DNA of 64,000 nt from Solilutibacter pythonis. GTDB lineage: Bacteria; Pseudomonadota; Gammaproteobacteria; Xanthomonadales; Xanthomonadaceae. A model generated the notes under the pieces. That model was given only the letters and a program-made list of their open reading frames with translations. It searched no databases and was not told the origin of the DNA. Made by a program: the position numbers and the translations under genes. Positions within the stretch are counted from its first letter, which is position 1, and every line of letters starts with the position of its first letter. Positions 22,877 to 34,857 of this stretch are shown in pieces. The stretch spans positions 1 to 64,000 of the forward strand of contig NZ_RFLY01000014.1 of the NCBI RefSeq assembly GCF_003697345.1, in the 5' to 3' direction.

Positions 22877-22908
22877 ACGATGGCCCCGTGGATTGGGGCC
22901 GTCTTTCG
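22875..22908 (+). terminator. Terminator after rtcB
   Basis: A GC stem (GGCCCC with GGGGCC, extended by ACG/CGT with a small bulge) starts at the rtcB stop codon and is followed by CTTTCG. It is moderate because the T-run is short. Confidence 0.5.
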
Positions 22909-23061
22909 ATATGACGCCATCGTTCGGGGGGGGGTGGCCGAATCGCTCGGTGTCGTCGTCGTGGTGGAGGGTATCGGCTTCACCGTACAGGCGAAACAGG
23001 GCCGGTAAGAAGCGCTGTGTGTGCCCGCTTGAGCTTGGGCCAGCCGAGCGACCCCAAAGAA

Positions 23062-23095
23062 AAAGGGCCGGCAACCGATACGTTGCTGGCCCTTT
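23062..23095. terminator. Terminator downstream of tRNA-Arg
   Basis: A long hairpin (14 positions per arm, one mismatch, 23062-23075 with 23082-23095) with a T-rich tail on the minus strand. It is placed to end the tRNA-Arg transcript and may also stop read-through from rtcB. Confidence 0.7.
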
Positions 23096-23107
23096 GTTCT
23101 TTGTAGA

Positions 23108-23184
23108 TGGCGCGCCCGGAAGGATTCGAACCTCCGACCCCCAAGTTCGTAGCCTGGTGCTCTATCCAACTGAGCTACGGGCGC
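23108..23184 (-). tRNA. tRNA-Arg (anticodon ACG)
   Basis: A full cloverleaf of 77 nt with perfect 7-bp acceptor GCGCCCG/CGGGCGC, anticodon loop CTACGAA (anticodon ACG), TTCGAAT T-loop and an encoded CCA. It reads CGU-type Arg codons after A34 deamination. Confidence 0.93.
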
Positions 23185-23526
23185 GTGGCAGGAGCGAGAT
23201 TATGGGGAAGCATGCTTGGCGCGTCAACCCCATTCATCGAAATTGATGAAACCAGTTCGTGGGTCATGGCGTTGCCGGGCGCGATGGGCATGTTTCTTGG
23301 GGGGATTGGCGGTGATGGTGGCTGCTGGCGGTGCTGCTCGGAACAGGCGAGCGGGGTGTCCATGGGCGTAGTGGCGCGATGACATCGCACCGACCTCACC
23401 CTTCGAAACGATGGCGCGCGGCGCCGAAGTTGGGAGAGGCGATACCGGGCATTGGCGATGTGGCTCCCGTCGGCCGGGACTTGTCGCGCATGGTGTGTTT
23501 CCCACGCCGGGTAAAGGGCCGGATAC
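23185..23526. other. No gene between tRNA-Arg and the tRNA-Ser terminator
   Basis: About 340 bases on which every open frame is a low-quality antisense or chance reading. The only expected content is the promoter of tRNA-Arg on the minus strand; no clear -35/-10 pair was picked out. Confidence 0.5.
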
Positions 23527-23551
23527 GCAAAACGCCCCGGGTAGGGGCGCT
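23527..23551 (-). terminator. Terminator of tRNA-Ser
   Basis: On the minus strand AGCGCCCC and GGGGCGTT form an 8-bp stem with a 5-base loop and TTTTGCG following. It lies 10 bases beyond the CCA end of tRNA-Ser. Confidence 0.75.
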
Positions 23552-23560
23552 TTACGTATC

Positions 23561-23653
23561 TGGCGGAGACTGAGGGATTCGAACCCTCGATGGAGCTTTT
23601 GACCCCATACTCCCTTAGCAGGGGAGCCCCTTCGGCCTCTCGGGCAAGTCTCC
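23561..23653 (-). tRNA. tRNA-Ser (anticodon GCT)
   Basis: A class II tRNA of 93 nt with acceptor GGAGACT/AGTCTCC, anticodon stem CTCCC/GGGAG with loop CTGCTAA (anticodon GCT), a long variable arm, TTCGAAT T-loop and encoded CCA. It follows csrA on the same strand, the usual gammaproteobacterial neighbour. Confidence 0.95.
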
Positions 23654-23695
23654 GGGATGGTTTCGCGGCTTGCGAAGGCCGACAAGGATAACGGT

Positions 23696-23899
23696 TCAAC
23701 CGTTCGTGGGCAAACCCTCGTTGGTTGTGTGCCCGTCGCTGTCCTGGATGCGCTTGTAGATCTCCTCCCGATGGACGGCTACGTCCTTCGGCGCGGTGAT
23801 ACCGACGCGAACCTGATTCCCCTTCACTCCAAGTACCGTCACGGTCACCGAGTCGCCGATCATCAGCGTTTCGCCGACCCGGCGCGTCAAGATCAACAT
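23696..23899 (-). CDS. csrA: Carbon storage regulator CsrA/RsmA
   Basis: A 67-residue global RNA-binding regulator. It opens with the invariant [16 protein letters not shown], keeps the core [19 protein letters not shown] with the RNA-contacting Arg44-type residue (HREE), and has a short variable tail. It binds GGA motifs in mRNA leaders to repress or stabilise them. Its own leader contains ACAGGAG as the ribosome site, which is compatible with autoregulation. It lies between alaS and tRNA-Ser, a conserved order in gammaproteobacteria. Confidence 0.97.
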   Translation of the reverse strand: MLILTRRVGETLMIGDSVTVTVLGVKGNQVRVGITAPKDVAVHREEIYKRIQDSDGHTTNEGLPTNG

Positions 23900-24020
23900 T
23901 GTCGTCTAGCTCCTGTGTGGCTTGATCCACACTTTAATTTAATGATGTTGTTGAGTATTCCACCATCACATTATGAATGAAAGCGGTTGAGCTGATCCAC
24001 CTGGCGGGTTCACCCGGGGA

Positions 24021-26654
24021 TCAGGCGCGTGCGCCGACCCAGTCCGCCACGCCGGACAGTGCGGATTTCAGGGCCGCTCCATCCTCGCCGCCGCCCTGTG
24101 CCATATCAGGCCGCCCACCGCCTTTGCCGTTGATTTGACGGGCGACATCGCCCAGTAGTTCCCCAGCCTTGAGTTTGCCTTGCGCGGCGCCGCTGACGCC
24201 GGCCACCAGCGCCACCTTGCCCTTGCCATCCGCGCCGGCCAGGACGATCACGGCGTCGCCCAGTTTCTGTTTGAGCTGATCCATGGCGTCACGCAACGCC
24301 TTGGCGTCGAAGCCTTCCACGCGGGCGGCCAGCACCTTCAGGCCGGCCACTTCCCGCGCCAGTTCGGCCAGCTCGCCGGCGGTCGAGCTGGCCGCCTTGG
24401 CCTTCAGCATTTCCAGCTCGCGTTCCAGCTTCTTCTGGCGATCGATGAGCATGCGCAGCTTGTCACCGATCTCGGCCGGGTTGCCGCCGACGAGCGCGGC
24501 GGCTTCGGCAAGGCGGCTCTCCTCGTGCGCCACGTGGTCGAGCGCGGCCTGTCCGGTCAGCGCTTCGATGCGGCGAACGCCGGCGGACACGCCGCCTTCG
24601 GATGCGATCTTGAACAGGCCGATGTCGCCGGTACGGCGCGCATGGGTGCCGCCGCACAGCTCGATGCTGTTCTCGCCGAATTTCAATACCCGTACCCGTT
24701 CGCCGTACTTTTCGCCGAACAACGCTATCGCACCGAGGTCCAGCGCTTCCTGCATCGTCATCTGGCGGATTTCGCCCTTGTGGTTGGCGCGGATCTCGGC
24801 ATTGACCCGGCGCTCGATCTCGCCCAGCTCGTCGTGGCCGAGGGGCTGGAAGTGCGAAAAATCGAAGCGCAGGCGATCCGGCGCCACCAGCGACCCTTTC
24901 TGCTGCACGTGCGTGCCGAGCACTTGACGCAGGGCGGCGTGCAGCAGATGCGTGGCGGTGTGGTTGAGAAGGGTGGCGGCGCGGCGAGTGGCGTCGATGG
25001 CGCCGTGGACGTGGTCGCCGATGCGCAGCACGCCGAATTGCAGGCGGCCGGCGTGGCCGTGGAACTGGCCGGCCAGCTTGAGCGTGTTGGTGACGGTGAA
25101 ACGGCTCTCCACGCCGTCCAGCCCGCCGGTATCGCCGACCTGTCCGCCGGATTCGGCATAGAAGGGCGTGCGGTCGAGGATGACCACGATGTCCTCGCCC
25201 GGTTCTGCGGTTTCGACCGGCTTGCCCGCCTGCATCAGCGCGACGATCTTCAGGCTGCCGCTTTCGGTTTCGTCGTAACCGAGGAATTGGGTCGGCGCGA
25301 GCTGGGCCACCAGTTCGGCCGGCAGCGCCAGACCGCCGCCGAACTTGCCGGCCGCGCGCGCGGTGTCCTTCTGCTGCTGCATGGCGGCGTCGAAGCCGGC
25401 CACGTCCACCTCCATGCCGCGTTCGCGCGCCATGTCCTGGGTGAGGTCGAGTGGGAAACCGTAGGTGTCGTAGAGGCGGAAGGCATCGGCGCCGGGGATG
25501 TGACCCTCGGATTTTTCCGCCACTTCGTTGAAGATGCGCATGCCGGCATCGAGCGTTTCAGCGAAGCGTTCTTCTTCCGCCTTCAACGCACGCTCGATGG
25601 TGGCGCGCTGCTCGCGCAGGATGGGGTAAGCCTCGCCCATCAGTTCGTCGAGCGTGGCGACCAGGCGGTGAAAGAACGGTTGGCGCACGCCCAGCATCCA
25701 GCCGTGGCGCAATGCACGGCGGATGATCCGGCGCAGCACGTAGCCGCGTCCTTCGTTCGAGGGCAGCACGCCATCGGCGATCAGGAAACTGGCGGCGCGG
25801 ATGTGATCGGCGATGACGCGCAGCGACTTGTTGCCCAGATCGGATGTGGCGGTGAGTTCGGCGACCTTGCCGATCAATGTCTGGAACAGATCGATTTCGT
25901 AGTTGGAATGCACCCCTTGCAGCACCGCCGCTAGCCGCTCCAGGCCCATGCCGGTGTCCACGCAGGGGGCGGGCAGCGGCGTCAGGTGGCCATCGGAATG
26001 GCGGTCGAACTGCATGAACACGAGGTTCCAGATTTCGATGAAGCGGTCGCCGTCCTCGTCCGGCGAGCCGGGTGGGCCGCCCGCGTACTGCTCGCCATGG
26101 TCGTAGAAAATTTCGGTACAGGGGCCGCAAGGGCCGGTGTCGGCCATCTGCCAGAAGTTGTCGGAGGCGAACGGTGCGCCCTTGTTGTCGCCGATGCGGA
26201 CGATCCGGGCTTCCGGCAGGCCGATCACGTCGCGCCAGATGCCGAAGGATTCGTCGTCGGTGTGGTAGACGGTGGCGAGCAGGCGTTCGGCCGGCAGCTT
26301 CCAGACGTCGGTCAACAGCTCCCACGCCCAGACGATGGCGTCGCGCTTGAAATAGTCGCCGAACGACCAGTTGCCGAGCATTTCGAAGAAGGTGTGGTGG
26401 CGCGCGGTGTAGCCGACCGAGTCGAGATCGTTGTGCTTGCCGCCGGCGCGCAGGCAGCGCTGAACGTCGGCCGCGCGCACGTAGCTGCGTTTCTCCGCGC
26501 CGAGGAACACGTCCTTGAATTGCACCATGCCGGAATTGGTGAACAGAAGCGTCGGGTCGTTGCCCGGTACCAGCGGTGCGGAGGGAACGATGGCGTGGCC
26601 GCGTGTGGCGAAGAAATCGAGGAAGTCGCGGCGGATGTCGGCGGTGGTTTTCAT
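24021..26654 (-). CDS. alaS: Alanyl-tRNA synthetase
   Basis: An 877-residue class II synthetase charging tRNA-Ala. ATG 26654 was chosen because it begins the conserved [19 protein letters not shown]; the open frame runs further only by chance. The N-terminal catalytic core carries [16 protein letters not shown] and [13 protein letters not shown]. The editing domain has the HTATHLLHA zinc motif and [13 protein letters not shown]. The oligomerisation C-Ala domain follows to about 877. It is complete compared with E. coli AlaS (876). It is encoded upstream of csrA with 121 bases between. Confidence 0.97.
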   Translation of the reverse strand: MKTTADIRRDFLDFFATRGHAIVPSAPLVPGNDPTLLFTNSGMVQFKDVFLGAEKRSYVRAADVQRCLRAGGKHNDLDSVGYTARHHTFFEMLGNWSFGDYFKRDAIVWAWELLTDVWKLPAERLLATVYHTDDESFGIWRDVIGLPEARIVRIGDNKGAPFASDNFWQMADTGPCGPCTEIFYDHGEQYAGGPPGSPDEDGDRFIEIWNLVFMQFDRHSDGHLTPLPAPCVDTGMGLERLAAVLQGVHSNYEIDLFQTLIGKVAELTATSDLGNKSLRVIADHIRAASFLIADGVLPSNEGRGYVLRRIIRRALRHGWMLGVRQPFFHRLVATLDELMGEAYPILREQRATIERALKAEEERFAETLDAGMRIFNEVAEKSEGHIPGADAFRLYDTYGFPLDLTQDMARERGMEVDVAGFDAAMQQQKDTARAAGKFGGGLALPAELVAQLAPTQFLGYDETESGSLKIVALMQAGKPVETAEPGEDIVVILDRTPFYAESGGQVGDTGGLDGVESRFTVTNTLKLAGQFHGHAGRLQFGVLRIGDHVHGAIDATRRAATLLNHTATHLLHAALRQVLGTHVQQKGSLVAPDRLRFDFSHFQPLGHDELGEIERRVNAEIRANHKGEIRQMTMQEALDLGAIALFGEKYGERVRVLKFGENSIELCGGTHARRTGDIGLFKIASEGGVSAGVRRIEALTGQAALDHVAHEESRLAEAAALVGGNPAEIGDKLRMLIDRQKKLERELEMLKAKAASSTAGELAELAREVAGLKVLAARVEGFDAKALRDAMDQLKQKLGDAVIVLAGADGKGKVALVAGVSGAAQGKLKAGELLGDVARQINGKGGGRPDMAQGGGEDGAALKSALSGVADWVGARA

Positions 26655-26998
26655 GCGTGTTTCGTGTCCGGATGTCTGGCGTGGCGGACACGGGATCGCC
26701 CGCGTTCCCTGCAAATGAGGGGGCGGGCGGCGTCCGGCAAGCTGGGCCGGCTAGTTTACAGGCGCAATCGGCTCGCGCTTGCGCAAAACAGTATCGTGCG
26801 CAGGGCCGGGCGCGGCCCGTGGCGAGCATCGTTTTCTCCCTGGCGCGGGTCTTCGCCGGCGGGGTACGGCTGGCGCCGGGCGGCGAAATCCGCCAAACTT
26901 GATCGTTCGTTCGCCCGCTTGATGAGGGGGCGGGCATGTCTTGATCCGGTCATTTCACGTTCAACCCGCCGCGGCATTTGGCGGGCAGGAGTCATCCC
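26655..26998. other. Divergent intergenic region alaS/tig
   Basis: 344 bases between divergent genes. No convincing frame is present; it should contain the promoters of alaS (minus) and tig (plus). The trigger-factor ribosome site AGGAG lies 8 nt before ATG 26999. No clear palindrome or riboswitch-like structure was recognised. Confidence 0.5.
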
Positions 26999-28297
26999 AT
27001 GCAAGTTTCGATCGAATCCACCAGCGACCTCGGCCGTCGCGTGGTGTTCCGTGTTCCATCCGCCGATATCGAAAACAAGGTCAACGTCCGCCTGCGCGAG
27101 ATCGCGCGCGATGCCCGCATCAAGGGCTTCCGTCCTGGCAAGGTGCCGATCAGCGTCATCGCCAAGCGCTTCGGCGAACAGGTGCGCGCGGAGATTCTCG
27201 ACGGCCTGCTGCGCGAGGGCTTTGGCAATGCGCTGAAGGAGGAAACCTTCCAGATCGCCGGCAATCCGCGCATCGAGCAAGACACCGACGCCAGCGGCGA
27301 AGGCGAGCTGACCTATGTCGCCGATTTCGAAGTGGTGCCGGAGTTCGGCGAGATCGATCTCGCTCAGCTCGACGTGATTCGCAACATCGCCGCAGTGGAG
27401 GACGCCGACATCGATCGGATGATCGAAAACCTGCGTGAGCAGCGTCGCAGCTGGTCGCCGGTCGAGCGCGCCGCGGCCGAGGGCGATCTGGCCGATGTCG
27501 AAATGTTCTCCGTGGCCGAGGGCGTGCGCTTGCCGGCCGAGGGCGGCGAGCGCGGCTCGGCGGTACTGGGCAGCGGTATGCTGTTCGCGCCGATCGAGGC
27601 GGAGATCGTGGGCCTCAAGGCGGGCGAGGAAAAGACCGCGAAGATCGAGTTCCCGGCCGAGTGGCCGGTGCCGGCGCTGGCCGGCAAGACAGCCGAGGTC
27701 ACCCTGAAGGCGGTACAAGTGGCCGAGCCGGTGTTGCCGGAGGTCGATCACGGCTTCATCCGCAGCTTCGGGGTGAAGAGCGGCGAACTGGCGCAATTCC
27801 GCGACGAGATTCGCAGCAACCTTGAGCGTGAGTTGAAGGGCGCGTTGATGTACCGTCTGCGTCGCGCGGTGGGCGAGCAGATCATCGAAAAGTACGGCGA
27901 TATCGCGATGCCCCCGAAGCTGGTCGAACAAGAAGCCCGCAACATGGCCGAGACCGCCGCGCAGCAGGCGCGCGAACAGGGGCAGCAAGTGCAGCTCGAC
28001 CACGCGCAGTTCATGGAGGCCGCCGGCAAGCGCGTGTTGATCGGCCTGTTCACCGGCGAGGTGGCCCGCCGCAACAAGCTGATGCTGGACCGTGGCCGGC
28101 TGATGGAGACCATGCGCCTGATCGCCTCGACCTACGAAGAGCCGGATCAGGTCATTGAACTCTATCGCAACGATCCCCAACTTCTGGCTGGTTTGCAAAA
28201 CCGTGTGATGGAAGAGCAGGTGACCGACTGGATCGCCGAGCAGGCCCAGCACACGGAACAGCCGCTGTCCTTCCAGGACGCCATCCGCGCCGAGTGA
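26999..28297 (+). CDS. tig: Trigger factor
   Basis: A 432-residue ribosome-bound chaperone and prolyl isomerase. The ribosome-binding domain carries the signature around [10 protein letters not shown] (residues about 40-49). The FKBP-type PPIase domain spans about 155-235 but is atypical: the region reads [26 protein letters not shown] rather than the usual GD-F-G-F core, so isomerase activity may be low. The C-terminal helical arms end at 432. It heads tig-clpP-clpX-lon-hupB, a conserved protein-quality block. The PPIase observation is from reading only. Confidence 0.95.
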   Translation: MQVSIESTSDLGRRVVFRVPSADIENKVNVRLREIARDARIKGFRPGKVPISVIAKRFGEQVRAEILDGLLREGFGNALKEETFQIAGNPRIEQDTDASGEGELTYVADFEVVPEFGEIDLAQLDVIRNIAAVEDADIDRMIENLREQRRSWSPVERAAAEGDLADVEMFSVAEGVRLPAEGGERGSAVLGSGMLFAPIEAEIVGLKAGEEKTAKIEFPAEWPVPALAGKTAEVTLKAVQVAEPVLPEVDHGFIRSFGVKSGELAQFRDEIRSNLERELKGALMYRLRRAVGEQIIEKYGDIAMPPKLVEQEARNMAETAAQQAREQGQQVQLDHAQFMEAAGKRVLIGLFTGEVARRNKLMLDRGRLMETMRLIASTYEEPDQVIELYRNDPQLLAGLQNRVMEEQVTDWIAEQAQHTEQPLSFQDAIRAE

Positions 28298-28330
28298 TCG
28301 GCGCCCTGGCGGCCGCAACCGGAGTAGCCC

Positions 28331-28957
28331 ATGAGTCTTGAGACGAAAGCCCTGAACCTGGTGCCGATGGTGGTCGAGCAGACCAGCCGCGGCGAGCGTG
28401 CCTACGACATCTACTCGCGCCTGTTGAAGGAGCGGGTGATCTTCCTCGTCGGCGGTATCGACGACCACATGGCCAATGTCATCGTGGCTCAGTTGTTGTT
28501 CCTGGAAGCGGAAAACCCGGAAAAGGACATCAGCATCTACATCAACTCCCCGGGCGGCATCGTCACCGCGGGTCTGGCGATCTACGACACGATGCAGTTC
28601 ATCAAGCCGGATGTCTCCACCATCTGCATCGGTCAGGCCGCTTCGATGGGCGCGCTGTTGTTGGCCGCGGGCGCGGCGGGCAAGCGCCATGCCTTGCCGA
28701 ATTCGCGGGTGATGATCCACCAGCCGCTGGGGGGCTTCCAGGGCCAGGCCACGGATATCGATATCCATGCCCGCGAAATCCTGACCCTGCGCCAGCGCCT
28801 GAACGAGATTCTGGCCCGCCACACCGGTCAGTCACTGGAAACCATTGCCCGCGACACCGAGCGCGACAACTTCAAATCCGCTGAGGCCGCCCGCGATTAC
28901 GGGCTGGTCGACCAGGTGCTGGAGCGTCGCCCGGAAGACTCGATCCAGCCGAATTGA
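28331..28957 (+). CDS. clpP: ATP-dependent Clp protease proteolytic subunit
   Basis: A 208-residue serine peptidase forming the tetradecameric chamber used by ClpX and ClpA. Catalytic triad visible as Ser105 (GQAASMGA), His130 (MIHQPLGG) and Asp179 (ERDNF). The length equals that of E. coli ClpP (207 with propeptide). It lies 33 nt after tig and ahead of clpX. Confidence 0.97.
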   Translation: MSLETKALNLVPMVVEQTSRGERAYDIYSRLLKERVIFLVGGIDDHMANVIVAQLLFLEAENPEKDISIYINSPGGIVTAGLAIYDTMQFIKPDVSTICIGQAASMGALLLAAGAAGKRHALPNSRVMIHQPLGGFQGQATDIDIHAREILTLRQRLNEILARHTGQSLETIARDTERDNFKSAEAARDYGLVDQVLERRPEDSIQPN

Positions 28958-29078
28958 TCGGCCGTTTCGCTGTCCGGAAATGCAGGCCCGGTAGCCCGCC
29001 GGGCCTGTGCTATTCTCGGCCGGAACCCGTTTTTCACGGGGTTTCCAGCCGCATCCACGCATCACGGAAACACCACGC

Positions 29079-30371
29079 ATGACCGAAGACCGCCAGAGCC
29101 GTTCCGGCGACAACACCAAGATCCTCTACTGCTCCTTCTGCGGCAAGAGCCAGCACGAGGTGCGCAAGCTGATCGCCGGTCCGAGCGTGTTCATCTGCGA
29201 TGAATGCGTCGATCTCTGCAACGACATCATCCGCGAGGAACTGGCCGAGAAGTCGCAGACGGCACGCAGCGCGTTGCCGAAGCCGAAGGAGATCCTCGAA
29301 GTTCTCGATCAGTACGTGATTGGCCAGGCGCGCGCCAAGAAGACTCTGGCCGTCGCCGTCTACAACCATTACAAACGCATCGAAAGCCGGCAGAAATCGG
29401 ATGACGTGGAGTTGGCCAAGTCCAACATCCTGCTGGTCGGCCCGACCGGCTCGGGCAAGACGCTGCTTGCGGAAACGCTGGCGCGCATGCTGAACGTACC
29501 CTTCACCATGGCCGACGCCACCACGCTGACCGAGGCCGGCTACGTCGGCGAGGACGTGGAAAACATCATCCAGAAACTCCTGCAAAAATGTGATTACGAT
29601 GTCGAGAAGGCACAGGCCGGCATCGTCTACATCGACGAGATCGACAAGATCAGCCGCAAGAGCGAGAACCCTTCGATCACCCGCGACGTTTCCGGCGAGG
29701 GCGTGCAGCAGGCGCTGCTGAAGCTGATAGAAGGCACCGTTGCCAGCGTGCCGCCGCAGGGCGGGCGCAAGCACCCGCAGCAGGAGTTCTTGCAGGTCGA
29801 TACCCGCAATATTCTGTTCATCGTCGGCGGTGCTTTCGCCGGGTTGGAGAAGGTGATCCAGCAGCGCAGCACCGAGGCGGGTGGCATCGGCTTCAATGCC
29901 AAGGTGAAATCGAGCGAACGCAAGGCCGAGGTCGGCAAGGTGCTGGCCGAGGTCGAGCCGGAGGACCTGATCAAGTTCGGCCTGATCCCCGAGTTCGTCG
30001 GCCGCCTGCCGGTGGTCGCCACGCTGGAGGAACTGGACGAAGCGGCTCTGGTCAAGATACTCACCGAGCCGAGGAACGCCATCACCAAGCAGTTCCGCAA
30101 GCTGTTCGAGATGGAAGGGGTGGAGTTGGAGTTTCGTCCCGACGCCCTGGCGGCCATCGCCCGCAAGGCGCTCAAACGCAAGACCGGCGCCCGTGGCCTG
30201 CGCACCATCGTCGAATCGACCCTGCTCGACACCATGTACGACCTGCCCTCGATGGACAACGTCGGCAAGGTGGTGGTGGACGAGTCGGTCATCGAGCACA
30301 AGACCGAGCCATTCGTCATCTACGAGAATCCGCCCGCGGAGGCGGCGATGCCCAAGGCATCGGGTGAATGA
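29079..30371 (+). CDS. clpX: ClpX unfoldase
   Basis: A 430-residue AAA+ ATPase. The N-terminal zinc-binding domain has Cys18, Cys21, Cys40 and Cys43. Walker A is GPTGSGKT (about 120-127) and Walker B is VYIDEIDK. The IGF-type loop that docks on ClpP is present as GIGFNAKV, followed by sensor 2. It unfolds tagged substrates and feeds them to ClpP. ATG 29079 was selected; the upstream extension of the frame has no start context. Confidence 0.97.
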   Translation: MTEDRQSRSGDNTKILYCSFCGKSQHEVRKLIAGPSVFICDECVDLCNDIIREELAEKSQTARSALPKPKEILEVLDQYVIGQARAKKTLAVAVYNHYKRIESRQKSDDVELAKSNILLVGPTGSGKTLLAETLARMLNVPFTMADATTLTEAGYVGEDVENIIQKLLQKCDYDVEKAQAGIVYIDEIDKISRKSENPSITRDVSGEGVQQALLKLIEGTVASVPPQGGRKHPQQEFLQVDTRNILFIVGGAFAGLEKVIQQRSTEAGGIGFNAKVKSSERKAEVGKVLAEVEPEDLIKFGLIPEFVGRLPVVATLEELDEAALVKILTEPRNAITKQFRKLFEMEGVELEFRPDALAAIARKALKRKTGARGLRTIVESTLLDTMYDLPSMDNVGKVVVDESVIEHKTEPFVIYENPPAEAAMPKASGE

Positions 30372-30382
30372 AGTCGAATGAG

Positions 30383-30407
30383 ACCCCGGCCAGCGCCGGG
30401 GTTTTCG
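30383..30407 (+). terminator. Terminator after clpX
   Basis: An 8-bp GC-rich stem (ACCCCGGC with GCCGGGGT), a 4-base loop and TTTTCG following. It separates clpP-clpX from lon, which has its own promoter. Confidence 0.85.
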
Positions 30408-30416
30408 TTTGTGGCG

Positions 30417-30445
30417 CTTGCGTCGTCGTATCGTGAGCCCCATAA
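30417..30445 (+). promoter_or_regulatory. Heat-shock (RpoH, sigma-32) promoter of lon
   Basis: CTTGCGT, about 14 bases, then CCCCATAA: a close match to the sigma-32 pattern CTTGAAA-N11-16-CCCCATnT. It lies 45 bases before the lon start and just after the clpX terminator. Lon is a classic heat-shock gene, which supports the reading. Confidence 0.75.
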
Positions 30446-30489
30446 AGGGAGCCATGGGCTTGGCCCACGAGATTCGGAGCGAATGAGAA

Positions 30490-32949
<2,460 letters not shown>

Positions 32950-32969
32950 GGGCGCAGCCTCCATGGATG

Positions 32970-32995
32970 AAAAACGCCTGATTTCCGGCGTTTTT
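32970..32995 (+). terminator. Terminator after lon
   Basis: A 9-bp stem (AAAAACGCC with GGCGTTTTT) and an 8-base loop, with a T-rich right arm acting as the tail. It sits 21 bases after the lon stop. Confidence 0.85.
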
Positions 32996-32996
32996 C

Positions 32997-33025
32997 TTGC
33001 CCGGGCTTGCCTGGCACTGTATAAA
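32997..33025 (+). promoter_or_regulatory. Candidate sigma-70 promoter of hupB
   Basis: TTGCCC, an exact 17-base spacer, then TATAAA. It begins right after the lon terminator and leaves an untranslated leader of about 100 bases before the HU gene, in keeping with strong expression of HU. Confidence 0.6.
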
Positions 33026-33130
33026 AGGCGGGTTGCGGCCATGCCGCCGAACACCGCCACACCGCAGGCCGTCGAGCCATCGCGGATCACAATAAAGACG
33101 GCTGATGCCGTCGATTGCAAGGAGATAAAA

Positions 33131-33403
33131 ATGAACAAGGCAGAACTGATCGATGCCGTTGCCGCTTCTTCCAACCTGTCCAAGGCCGATGCGGGCCGTG
33201 CCGTGGATGCTTTCGTTCAGGCTGTCAGCAGCGCGCTGAAATCGGGTGAGAGCGTTGCCATCGCCGGTTTCGGCAGCTTCGAAGTGCGCGAGCGCGCCGC
33301 CCGTACCGGTCGCAACCCGAAGACTGGCGAAGCGTTGCAGATCGCCGCTTCCAAAGCCCCGGCGTTCAAGGCCGGCAAGGCGCTGAAGGATGCGGTGAAC
33401 TGA
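33131..33403 (+). CDS. hupB: DNA-binding protein HU (beta type)
   Basis: A 90-residue nucleoid protein. The helical body begins [18 protein letters not shown]; the DNA-binding arm carries the family signature [21 protein letters not shown] with the intercalating Pro (NPKTG). GGAG lies a few bases before ATG 33131. HU bends and compacts DNA as a dimer. Its place after lon is the conserved position of hupB. Confidence 0.97.
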   Translation: MNKAELIDAVAASSNLSKADAGRAVDAFVQAVSSALKSGESVAIAGFGSFEVRERAARTGRNPKTGEALQIAASKAPAFKAGKALKDAVN

Positions 33404-33426
33404 TCCCCGCGATCTCGTTCGATGCG

Positions 33427-33452
33427 AAAGCCCGGTCTTGTGCCGGGCTTTT
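33427..33452 (+). terminator. Terminator after hupB
   Basis: AAAGCCCGG pairs with CCGGGCTTT over a 7-base loop, with TTCC following. It lies 24 bases after the HU stop. Confidence 0.85.
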
Positions 33453-33527
33453 CCGTTTTGTCGCGGCGGTTTGCGGCCAAGCGCCTGTGCGGGTATCATG
33501 CCGACCCTTCGCGGTTCGCGCCGCGAG

Positions 33528-33602
33528 GGGAGCTTAGCTCAGCGGTAGAGCGTCTCCCTTACAAGGAGAGGGTCGGGGGTTCGATCCCCTCAGCTCCCAC
33601 CA
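33528..33602 (+). tRNA. tRNA-Val (anticodon TAC)
   Basis: 75 nt with acceptor GGGAGCT/AGCTCCC, anticodon stem TCTCC/GGAGA and loop CTTACAA (anticodon TAC), TTCGATC T-loop and encoded CCA. Confidence 0.96.
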
Positions 33603-33689
33603 TCTTTCCGGTCGCGTTATCGCGTGGTGCGGAAAAACAAAAAAGTGTTGTCAGATTGGAAAGGTCGATGTAGACTTTCTCTTCTTCGC

Positions 33690-33766
33690 GGAGCGGTAGT
33701 TCAGCTGGTTAGAATGCTGGCCTGTCACGCCGGAGGTCGCGGGTTCGAGTCCCGTCCGCTCCGCCA
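33690..33766 (+). tRNA. tRNA-Asp (anticodon GTC)
   Basis: 77 nt with acceptor GGAGCGG/CCGCTCC, anticodon loop CTGTCAC (anticodon GTC), TTCGAGT T-loop and encoded CCA. It probably shares a transcript with tRNA-Val, because no terminator lies between them. Confidence 0.96.
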
Positions 33767-33777
33767 TTTAAAATGGC

Positions 33778-33814
33778 AAAGCCCCTGAGTTTCTTTTGAA
33801 ACTCAGGGGCTTTT
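33778..33814 (+). terminator. Strong terminator after tRNA-Asp
   Basis: A perfect 16-bp inverted repeat around a TTTT loop, ending in GGGGCTTTTC and more T bases. It is one of the strongest hairpins in the window. Confidence 0.9.
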
Positions 33815-34618
33815 CTTTTGGTGCATGAGCGCGTCTTGTCATGATGGGGGTGTTGCCGTTGCGATGCCTGTTCGCGTGCTCCCCACCTGCCACGCTCTAA
33901 AGTTCGAATCCTTGCCATGTCCGAATTAAAGGCGGAAAGAAATGGCTGTCAGTTCGGACCCTGGCGGGTCGGGTAGTGTATTGCTCTCTTTCCCAGCCGT
34001 TGGCGGATTTGGCTATGCGGTACCGCAGCGGAAAAAAACGTAGCAGTCAAACATGGGGCGTGTTGCCGAGACGCCTGGCTTTGCTGATAACCCCAGCGTG
34101 CGTTATGCGCGCCGGGGCTATTGGTTGCTTTTTATTGATGCCCGATGGCTTTCAGCTTCTTTGCTTGCGGCCTCGCTGAAATAATTCCGGCATTCAAGAA
34201 AGCGCGATAAAGTGACCGAGAGGGAACCGAATGATCTTGGAGCCGTTTTCGATGGCGAATTCTACGAGTCCCGGCTCGCCTTTGATTGTGATGTGACCGG
34301 GGTGCCGGCATGGTGGATCGTGGGCTTGCCGCTGCTGTGGAAGTGTAAAACTGCTTATGCGGTCACTCGAACTTTATATGTCCCGTACTCATGTTGCCAA
34401 TTTCGCTGATTGGCCTGCTTGTGGCTCTTTGGGGTTCCGTCCTCCTCTTCGAGGATGGCAGGTTGGGCGCCAGGTAGCCGCAGAGACACGCCATCCACAG
34501 TCAAGCGGTAGGTATTCGTGATGCCAGTGGCTGAGGGATTTGATGGATGGGTTCCTCCGCGACGCGAAACGGGAGGACGCGACTTGACGGCTGTCCGTAC
34601 CGGCATATTGCCGGCACG
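33815..34618. other. Gene-poor, lower-GC stretch between tRNA-Asp and tRNA-Pro
   Basis: About 800 bases with no convincing gene. The short frames (for example 33976-34179 and 34212-34409 plus, 34355-34663 minus) lack ribosome sites and known motifs. Base composition is more even than in flanking genes, which suggests degraded foreign or leftover DNA. In relatives I would expect a SurA/PpiD-type isomerase gene after the tRNA pair, and none is present. A T-arm-like scrap (AGTTCGAATCC near 33901) may be a tRNA fragment. Confidence 0.5.
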
Positions 34619-34642
34619 AAAAAACCGGCGCTTGGCCGGTTT
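34619..34642 (-). terminator. Terminator of tRNA-Pro
   Basis: On the minus strand AAACCGGC pairs with GCCGGTTT over a 5-base loop and is followed by TTTTTT-type residues. It lies about 30 bases beyond the CCA end of tRNA-Pro. Confidence 0.85.
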
Positions 34643-34671
34643 CTCGAAAATGCCTTGTTTCAAGGCTTTTT

Positions 34672-34748
<77 letters not shown>

Positions 34749-34857
34749 ATTGCGAGCTGGGCATTCTATAGCCTCGGCGGTTGGCGGCGCAAGCCCCCGC
34801 GATCGATCAGGTGCGGCTCGTTACACTAGACGGCTTTCCAGAGTCCCCGAGGTTGCC

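Noticed and set aside
19971-23653. Prophage or integrative element at the tRNA cluster
   Set aside because: No integrase, phage structural gene or repeated attachment core was found; the genes around are housekeeping or RNA repair.
33895-33925. Possible tRNA fragment (AGTTCGAATCC)
   Set aside because: Only a T-loop-like stretch is present; no acceptor, D or anticodon arms can be paired, so it is not annotated as a tRNA.
34212-34409. 65-codon plus-strand frame in the gene-poor gap
   Set aside because: Composition and lack of a ribosome site or motif make it indistinguishable from chance. It is noted only within the gap entry.
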